Of a DNA stretch of 64,000 nt, positions 56,216-64,000 are shown one piece after another. The stretch's first letter is position 1, and each line of letters begins with the position of its first letter. The DNA lies in NCBI GenBank assembly GCA_032622095.1, contig CP136061.1, positions 96,345,345-96,409,344 on the forward strand. Reading direction: 5' to 3'. The position numbers were made by a program, and so were the translations under genes. The notes beneath the pieces were generated by a model, which was given only the letters and a program-made list of their open reading frames with translations, did not search any database and was not told the origin of the DNA. This DNA comes from Siphonodentalium dalli (taxonomy: Eukaryota; Mollusca; Scaphopoda; Gadilida; Siphonodentaliidae).

Positions 56216-57419
56216 TTACTTCTAATGTCGTTCGCTTTGGTAAAGGTGCATGTTATATTCACGTTTTCGTTCATATTCTGGCACCATGTGGTTTTCTATG
56301 ACGAAATGCCTGCAAAACATACCGTGAAAATTGCCAGCGTATATATGAACGTACCCTTATGCGAAAGGTATCGACTAATTGGATGAAGCCTATGAGCCCA
56401 TTTGTTGGGGGTTCGCTTGGTGTCTTCTGGGTTCTTCAGGCGGGTGTCTGAAAAAATTTCAAACACATGTTACTTTTTTACCTTTGGCCATTTTCGGGAC
56501 CACCCACACCTCGACCCAATTTGTTTCCGTTTTATCAAGATTGTTCTTACCATTGTTCGACATCCAACCCTCTAGATACATGAAATCATTTTCATTCCGA
56601 AGAATATTATCATTTTCAGTGATTGCTTATGCAACGTGGCCATGTATTTTATGTTCGGAGTGACATGAACTGACATATACCGGGTATTTAGTAATTTTAC
56701 AACAAGAAACATTCCATACTAACTGTCTAAAGGCAGCTTTGATGTTAACATTATATTATCTCTAAGTTTTAAGGCCAAAACTAGTTCAAAAGTATGAAGG
56801 TATTTGTTTTAGCTGCGAAAAAAGAATTGCTTTTTGGTTTCCGAGATTAATAAAGCAGTAAGTGCAACATCCACTACATAAAAACCGATGAATCACATAC
56901 GTCACTTTAAGCCAACCTTTGACAAGCGCTCGCTGCGTGGTGTTATAGGGATACTGTGTTGGAATTTTAACAATATGTTCTTATTTTATGGTTTTTGTTT
57001 TTTTAATTTAATTTATTTTTATTAGAAAATAATTATAAAATGAAAATTTGTCTAATAATCACAACGAACCGTAACCATTTGCCTCACATTCAACACAAAT
57101 ATTATTATATCATTCACTTTCTCACAGTATATTGCACTCACATTCACTCACACTCAGTAATCACTGTAAAACAATGAACATCGCAAAAAAAGATCAAATT
57201 TATTTTTGAATTCAAAATAGATTTGCATTTAAATTTACTGGTATATGATTATGACTGAAATATCGATTGGAGTCATTGGTTTTGACTAATTAAACAGAGT
57301 TCGTGAAGGGATTCACACACATTGTTTAATTACTCTGCCGGTCAAAAATCCAATGACCCCCAATCGATCTTCCAGTCATTTCGTATATATCCAGCGTACC
57401 GAATCCCATTACTACGGCG

Positions 57420-57816
57420 TTAACCCTTTACCCAACAGAAGGGCCCTGTGCCAATGCATTCTCTTATATATGCGAGTCGACCATAGGTCGCCTCGCATAT
57501 ATAAGAGAATGCATTGGCTTAACACATTAAAAATTATAAAATTGTTAAAGAATGTAAGAAAAAATGGTAAAAAGTGTTAAGTGATTTTGTTTAGGCCAAT
57601 GCATTCTCTTATATATGCGAGGCGACCTATGGTCGACTCGCATATATAAGAGAATGCATTGGCACAGGGCATAACTGTAACTATCACAATGTGGTCAAGG
57701 AGCCGATTCCAATGATATCCATATTTGTATGGTTCTATTGAGACAGACCGAAGATATTTTAGGCCGTTGAAGCTTTATTTGGCCGGTTTTGGCCGGTTTG
57801 TTGGGTAAAGGGTTAA
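57420..57816 (+). mobile_element. TTAA-type MITE, complete
   Basis: Both TTAA copies intact. Hairpins at about 57449-57517 and 57596-57664. Ends directly at the TTAAAG-ended element that follows. Confidence 0.9.
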
Positions 57817-58191
57817 ACAAATATTATGGACTTATTCGTGTGCGTGAAACAGATAACTTAGTATTCAGGCGCTATGCCAACTGGTGGAGTGAAGCATTCT
57901 ACTAACATCACCGAAAATCTCAAGCAAATCGGCCATAACACTCCATAGAAAAAACATCGTCTGAACTACGCTCAATTGTTAATATTTACCTCTCGATTCG
58001 GGACGCAACTACCGGTGATAAACTAACGAAAAGGATTTCACCATCGAGAGTTCCTGCATTTAATTTATATATAAGAATGATGGTGTGTCATGTCAATTTG
58101 GATATAATATTTGTAAAATGTAACTACTTTTAGCAAGATTATTCTCTATTTCTATTTGATCACCCTATACCGGAGTGTTTCACATCACTTT
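57817..58191 (-). mobile_element. TTAAAG-ended repeat family, copy 3, sandwiched between two MITEs
   Basis: Starts just after the TTAA of the left MITE (ACAAATATTATGGACTTATT) and ends at CACATCACTTTAA, whose last bases are the TTAA of the next MITE. Confidence 0.82.
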
Positions 58192-58589
58192 AACCCTTTA
58201 CCCAACAGAAGGGCCCTGTGCCAATGCATTCTCTTATATATGCGAGTCGACCATAGGTCGCCTCGCATATATAAGAGAATGCATTGGCTTAACACATTAA
58301 AAATTATAAAATTGTTAAAGAATGTAAGAAAAAATGGTAAAAAGTGTTAAAAAAAGATTTTTGTTAGGCCAATGCATTCTCTTATATATGCGAGGCGACC
58401 TATGGTCGACTCGCATATATAAGAGAATGCATTGGCACAGGGCATAACTGTAACTATCACAATGTGGTCAAGGAGCCGGTTCCAATGATATCCATATTTG
58501 TATGGTTCTATTGAGACAGACCGAAGATATTTTAGGCTGTTGAAGCTTTATTTGGCAGGATTTGGCCGGTTTGTTGGGTAAAGGGTTAA
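58190..58589 (+). mobile_element. TTAA-type MITE, complete
   Basis: TTAACCCTTTACCCAACAGA ... TGTTGGGTAAAGGGTTAA, hairpins at about 58220-58288 and 58367-58435. Nearly identical to 57420-57816. Confidence 0.9.
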
Positions 58590-58926
58590 CGACCGCCCCG
58601 CGTATAATTTGATGATATGCATAATTTTGTGCCAATCGATCTCATCGCACTTCTTTAATGGAGTCATTCGCATGCCTCATTTCATAAGCTGTAATTTTGT
58701 TCGAAGAGATACCCAATCGATACGACACGTGTTCATTAAGGTGTCATATAAACAATGCCCTGAGAAAGCGATCCTGCTCTATTATCCACCCCTTCGAATA
58801 ATACCGGTGTCTTGTGACAATGGGATGGTCCATCGCACTACCATGAACCCAGCTTCCGTGTATAATTAGGGACTCCTTTCGCATAATGAACTACTATTGA
58901 TAAGAATTAACAATAGCTATATAAAT

Positions 58927-59304
58927 TAAAGACATATTATGGACTTGTTCGGTTGTTCGGATGAAACTGATAAGTTAGTATTCAGGCCCTATGCCAACGG
59001 GATGAATGTAGCATTCTACTAAAATCGCCGAAAATTTCAACCAAATCGACTATACCACTCCACAAAAATCATCGTCTGAACTACGCTTAATTGTAAATAT
59101 TTACTGCTCGATTCGGGACGCAACTATTGACGATAAACTAACGAAAACAATTTCACCATCGAGAGACACTGCATTTAATTAGTATACAAAAATGTCGGTG
59201 TGTGTTGTCAATTTGGATATACTATTTGTAAAAACAACTACTTTGAGCAAGATTGTTCTCCATTTCTATTTTATCACCCTAGCAGAGTGTTTCACATCAC
59301 TTTA
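58927..59304 (-). mobile_element. TTAAAG-ended repeat family, copy 4
   Basis: Starts TTAAAGACATATTATGGACT and ends TTTCACATCACTTTAA. Empty of MITE insertions, so it shows the unbroken ends for copy 3. Confidence 0.82.
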
Positions 59305-59488
59305 AATAGTAATCTTAATGTGTGCGGACGGTCCAAAGACATCGTCTTAGTACATATACTAGTACTTTATTCTCCCCCATGTACCCATGTCAAGCGCCGA
59401 CGGACGATGGTTAAAGTAATACACTAATCATATTCATGTTAAATTTTCCGTCAGGACATGACACGGGGTTTGACAAAATTAGGGATAC

Positions 59489-60412
59489 CTTACTCATATT
59501 TAAATTCGCGCAGTACTATTTTCGTTCAGTTTTAAATTCGCACACCGTTGTGCGCGAAATAAAAACTGATAAACAATAGTATAATAAAAGTCTCGTATCC
59601 GATGGCATTTTCTGTTCTTAATAGTTCCCAAAAGCATATTACAAATTAATACAAGAAAACCATAGTCAGAAATGGTAACGCGCTCAAGATCATATACTAT
59701 ATACCCATGATTGTAATTATAGAATCTTTTTCATTTCTGTTATTTGTAATTGGTATAGCTTATCACAAACCAAAAATCAACATTATTGACATAATGTAAA
59801 CGCAAATAAACGAAATTGAAATTCTCAACTACACCTTTTATCGGGCTCGGCCTCGGGGTCGCACTACAGGTCGGCCTCGGGGTAGCACTACAACTTTAAT
59901 GTATCCCAATAGTTAACATTCTATAAATAGAACCGCAAGCGCTATGCCAGCGCCCAGGCGAAACAAGAATTTGTACATTAGTATACACGCGGCGCGCGTA
60001 ATAAAACCACCAACATGTGCCCAAGTAGAATATAAATGTTCATATACATGTATGTGTATTGCTCTACTCTTGTTATGTTACAATACTATACATATATTTA
60101 GTACATGCATAAAAGTACATGCATTTATGCATCATTATTGACAAAACAATTGCATATCATATAATATCACACTTTCATCGATAGTGATCTACCATTTTCA
60201 CATGCACATGTGTTGAAATAGACTGTTTGACGTATACAAACATTCCTCCACTCAATGTATGTTTTAAAATATAAAAACTAATTACCATAAACTATTTATT
60301 TTACCGTGGGATTGGCTAAAATTCGGAGTCGTACTATTTTTCGCTCAGTTTTAAATTCGCGCACCGCTAAGTGCGCGCAAAACAGTACTGCTCGAATTTA
60401 AATACGAGTAAG
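59489..60412. mobile_element. MITE-like element with CTTACTCATATTTAAATTCG ends
   Basis: Left CTTACTCATATTTAAATTCG CGCAGTACT; right inverse CTTACTCGTATTTAAATTCG AGCAGTACT. Just inside each end lies a small GCGCAC hairpin. About 920 bp, AT-rich, no ORF of note. Confidence 0.7.
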
Positions 60413-60444
60413 TTAGACATTGTGTTATGGCAATAAACAGGCTG

Positions 60445-61363
60445 TCGTCATGTGGGATGGGAGCTACCTGATTTAACATGTAGAACATGTTCGTCATGTG
60501 GGGTGGGAGCTACCTGATTTTACATGGAGAACATATTCGTCATGTGGGGTGGGAGCTACCTGATTTAACATGGAGAACATGTTCGTTATGTGGGGTGGGA
60601 GCTACCTGATTTAACATGTAGAACATGTTCGTCATGTGGGGTGGGAGCTACCTGATTTAACATGTAGAACATGTTCGTTATGTGGGGTGGGAGCTACCTG
60701 ATTTAACATGTAGAACATGTTCGTCATGTGGGGTGGGAGCTACCTGATTTAACATGTAGAACATGTTCGTCATGTGGGGTGGGAGCTACCTGATTTAACA
60801 TGTAGAACATGTTCGTCATGTGGGGTGGGAGCTACCTGATTTAACATGGAGAACATGTTCGTTATGTGGGGTGGGAGCTACCTGATTTAACATGTAGAAC
60901 ATGTTCGTTATGTGGGGTGGGAGCTACCTGATTTAACATGGAGAACATGTTCGTTATGTGGGGTGGGAGCTACCTGATTTAACATATAGAACATGTTCGT
61001 CATGTGGGGTGGGAGCTACCTGATTTAACATGTAGAACATGTTCGTCATGTGGGGTGGGAGCTACCTGATTTAACATGTAGAACATGTTCGTCATGTGGG
61101 GTGGGAGCTACCTGATTTAACATGTAGAACATGTTCGTTATGTGGGGTGGGAGCTACCTGATTTAACATGGAGAACATGTTCGTTATGTGGGGTGGGAGC
61201 TACCTGATTTAACATATAGAACATGTTCGTCATGTGGGGTGGGAGCTACCTGATTTAACGTGTAGAACATGTTCGTCATGTGGGGTGGGAGCTACCTGAT
61301 TTTACGTGGAGAACATGTTCGTCGTGTGGGGTGGGAGCTACCTGATTTTACGTGGAGAACATG
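60445..61363. repeat. 46-bp minisatellite, about 20 units
   Basis: Unit GTCATGTGGGGTGGGAGCTA plus CCTGATTTAACATGTAGAAC plus ATGTTC. Variant sites (GTC/GTT, TAGAAC/GAGAAC, ACATG/ACATA) recur in a pattern, including two blocks with the same order of variants. Edges are more diverged than the centre. Confidence 0.95.
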
Positions 61364-61904
61364 TAGCGATGGAGCTTTGAATCTCTTTCATCAATTTACA
61401 CGTTTCCTTTAGCCGTGTGCTCCTTATAAGAATTTTCAATTTACCAAGACTATGTTCTTTTAGAAAATTAATAAGGTATAGTGTATTTCGTCGCCGATTG
61501 CATTCAGATTGCACAAAGTAAATACACGCTACTCTCTTGGAACGTTATCTCAACGTCGTTATTCTACTGTGAGTTTATCATTTCTGGTTCTGAATCTAGC
61601 CAAATTGAATGATCGGTATTACAAGAATTTAGACAGTTTAGCAAGTGAATTCGTTATTAATCAAGGAATAAAATTTGCAATTTCTAGAAAACGATATATC
61701 GATTTGCCACCCTTGTATAAAGTGATCTCTTAAAATTATTGTGACATCCTTGACATAGCACATCGTGTTGTTACGTGACTATTCGTTCGCCCAAACATGT
61801 AACACGCCTCAACAATCAATTATTCCCTTGATTGCAGAAATACACGATGAAAATGATATACCTTTGGAGTAATGATTATACGGCAATGTGTAGAGCAATA
61901 GAGT

Positions 61905-62400
61905 ATGTCGTGTATCTTAAACGGACATGGCTCATTCGAGATTCCAAATAGTGTCTACATAATTTGAATGGAAGTATAATATAGGCTGAACATACACGAA
62001 ATTTTGAAATAATTTGTATATATTGACTTCATATGCTCTGATAAATACATACCATGTGCAAAGCCATTTTCCAGCTTTATTCAAATTTTCGCACAGAAGT
62101 TAACAAACGCTCTTTATAACTACCATATCGGGAATAGACTAACACGGGACGCTCTTTTCTGTTCCATGTCGCGCAAATTGCTGTTGTTTTTGTTGGGGAT
62201 CCAAACATCTTGTTTAGAGCTGTATTTTCTATAACTCCAATGCGTCTTTCTGGGACATATTATGCTCGTAGAAAGGTAGTTCAAGTATTTATCGACCTAA
62301 ATTCAAAAGCGAATATTATTATGTGCATTTTGGAGCGCAAACCGCCATGTTGCTTTAATCGCCAAAACGTGTCAAATCAGCGTCAGTTTAAAAGCTCATT
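61905..62400 (+). repeat. Repeat family D, copy 3
   Basis: CTTAAACGGACATGGCTCAT ... ACCATATCGGGAATAGACTA ... GGAGCGCAAACCGCCATG. It shows the GCGTCTTTCTGGGACATATT site without the minisatellite found at 51362-52572. Confidence 0.75.
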
Positions 62401-62536
62401 ACCTAGGTTGTTCATTTGAACAAGTTGCCAAGGGATGAATAGGTTTATGTTATCATGTTACCCATCGGGCAGACATATGATGGGATATGATATGTTATTG
62501 TCCAATGTAGATATATATCATTATTACAGAATATAT

Positions 62537-62907
62537 TTAAAAGTGATGTGAAACACTCCGGTTGGGTGATCAAATAGAAATGGAGAACAATATTGCTCAA
62601 ATATGAATATACGAATATTAACCCAAAGTTACAGCGCACACACCGCCATTCTTATATATATTAATTAAATGCAATGACTCTCGATGGCGAAGTAATTTGC
62701 TTTAGTTTATCGCCGATTGTTGCGTACCGTATCGAGATGTAAATATTTACAATTATGCGTAGTTCAGACGATATCTTTGGAGTGGTATGGTGAATTTCTT
62801 TGAGATTTTCGGCAATGTTAGTAAAATGGTACATTCACACAGTTGGCATAGCGCCTGGGTACTAACTTATCAGTTTCACGCATCCGAAGTCCGTAATATG
62901 TCTTCTG
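62537..62907 (+). mobile_element. TTAAAG-ended repeat family, copy 5
   Basis: TTAAAAGTGATGTGAAACAC ... CGTAATATGTCTTC. The right end has decayed. Confidence 0.78.
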
Positions 62908-63199
62908 TTCTGATCGATGGAAGATAACTCTATCCTGATCCTGCCGACAAGCGCCCGTCGTGTTATTCCCCGTGGATTGATGCCAGATCTGAGTCGGCAG
63001 AAATCGATGAGAACTTTGTTGGACATTTTAGAGTTATCATTCGTTGAGCAGTTTGGAATTTAAGATCGCCAATCGAGTAATTCAGAACCAACCAGGTCGG
63101 CATGCCCTGAATACAATTATTGTTGATGCTATTATATGATGAATTCGGGAAAAGAAACATAATTTAAAATCATATTTCAAACAAATTATGTTGATGATG

Positions 63200-63560
63200 C
63201 CCAGGGAAGTCGGTAGTCGAGAGGTAGCATACTGATCTCTCGTGCTAGCGGACCGGGGATCTCAACCTGGTCAGGGTATTCTGACAAAATTCGGTCAGAC
63301 ACCAATTTTTATCAGGCTGAAAAGTCTCACTCGGGATCATTGAATAGAGATCCGAATACAACTGTCCCCCATTACAACATGCGTCCAACTATGTTGTCGT
63401 CGGTGCACCACGCTGTCCGATCGGGCGCGGTCCTTAATGGCTGACACGTGTATATACACGCATCGGCGTGTGCACGTTAAAGAACGCTGCTGGGGTCACC
63501 ACAAGGTTATAAAGTTACTCAGACGTGGTAGAACCTGGGCCAATGCGTTTATAACCAGAA
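63200..63560 (+). mobile_element. tRNA-derived SINE-like element
   Basis: The head resembles a tRNA: GTAGTCGAGAGGTAGCATAC contains an A-box-like TAGCATACTG, and GACCGGGGATCTCAACCTGG a weak B-box-like GATCTCAAC. The body has TACACGCATCGGCGTGTGCA and CACGTTAAAGAACGC, blocks I associate with widespread molluscan SINE-type repeats. That association is from memory and was not searched. The 3' end is unclear. Confidence 0.55.
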
Positions 63561-63869
63561 TTGGTCCCCGAACTGAAATATCTACAGAGAGATTTAAAAA
63601 CAAAATAATTAACCAGATAATTAGCATTTTGTTAAATAATTGGATGTATGTGTTGTGAATAAGTATTGCTTACACAAAAAAGCAAGTGTCCAATGTGATT
63701 CGGTGTTTACTGCTGTGACAAAATAACGTGTCTCGGTTCATGCGAATGTTTGGTCATTCATGATAACACACCATAAAAATTGGTTTCAGTGGTGTTACGA
63801 ATAGGTGATCTCGTCGTCCCATTAATGTCATTTATTAAGAACTAGCAAGGTTACCCGTTGTTGCACAGG

Positions 63870-64000
63870 TTAAAGTAATGTGAAACCCTCTGTTTGATGT
63901 GGATATTTGGTGGGGTAGAGAATACTCTTGCTCAAAGTGTTACACGTATTCTCATAAATTGTATATCCAATGGAATCACAAAACATGATTCTTACACATG
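63870..64000 (+). mobile_element. TTAAAG-ended repeat family, copy 6, cut by window end
   Basis: TTAAAGTAATGTGAAACCCT ... ACTCTTGCTCAAAGTGTTAC, diverged from the other copies. Confidence 0.65.

Noticed and set aside
60445-61363. Regular repeats resembling a CRISPR array
   Set aside because: Units are contiguous with no unique spacers, there are no cas genes, and the DNA is eukaryotic. It is a minisatellite.
63200-63275. Functional tRNA gene at the head of the SINE-like element
   Set aside because: The B-box-like sequence is poor, a cloverleaf could not be drawn by eye, and it is continuous with the SINE-like body.

Overview
The window reads as nuclear DNA of a marine invertebrate, most likely a lophotrochozoan such as a mollusc. 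It is AT-rich, has intron-split genes with GT-AG junctions, and is packed with short non-autonomous DNA transposons (MITEs), foldback elements, minisatellites and a tRNA-derived SINE-like element. There are no bacterial-style operons or long ORFs. The species assignment is an inference from gene family and repeat style and was not tested.

The real protein-coding content is two paralogous five-exon genes, both on the minus strand. I reconstructed them from splice sites and reading phase. Gene 1 lies at 15749-5944 and predicts 301 aa. Gene 2 lies at 36330-25020 and predicts 299 aa. Each encodes a short N-terminal tail, one membrane helix, a Ser/Thr/Pro-rich stalk and a complete fibrinogen C-terminal (FReD) domain. 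The architecture is that of a small type II membrane fibrinogen-related protein, comparable in layout to vertebrate FIBCD1. Intron phases (1, 0, 1, 1), three of the five exon lengths plus exon 1, and recognisable intron and upstream sequence are shared, so the pair arose by tandem duplication. Protein identity falls from the membrane exon (about 94%) to the last exon (about 76%).

Layout. 1-7049: a nearly perfect 3.1 kb direct duplication (1-3128 and 3922-7049), each copy carrying the terminal FReD exon; only the right copy is joined to the rest of gene 1. 7124-15749: remainder of gene 1, with MITEs and hairpins in the introns. 15798-24785: spacer between the genes, with promoter-proximal repeats, a 34-bp minisatellite, a 2.6 kb composite inverted repeat, a CAT microsatellite and a 65-bp minisatellite split by a hairpin element. 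25020-36330: gene 2, with its 3' end against a large palindrome. 36400-64000: no gene recognised; a mosaic of foldback elements, YY1-like tandem repeats, hAT-like and TTAA-type MITEs, long minisatellites and a SINE-like element near the right edge.

The main repeat theme is a 69-bp hairpin (arm GCCAATGCATTCTCTTATAT...) present about 26 times. It sits inside at least three MITE families with different ends: two TTAA-flanked, piggyBac-like types and one with a 41-bp terminal inverted repeat starting TGTGACCCGCC. All calls are from reading the sequence; no database search was run.
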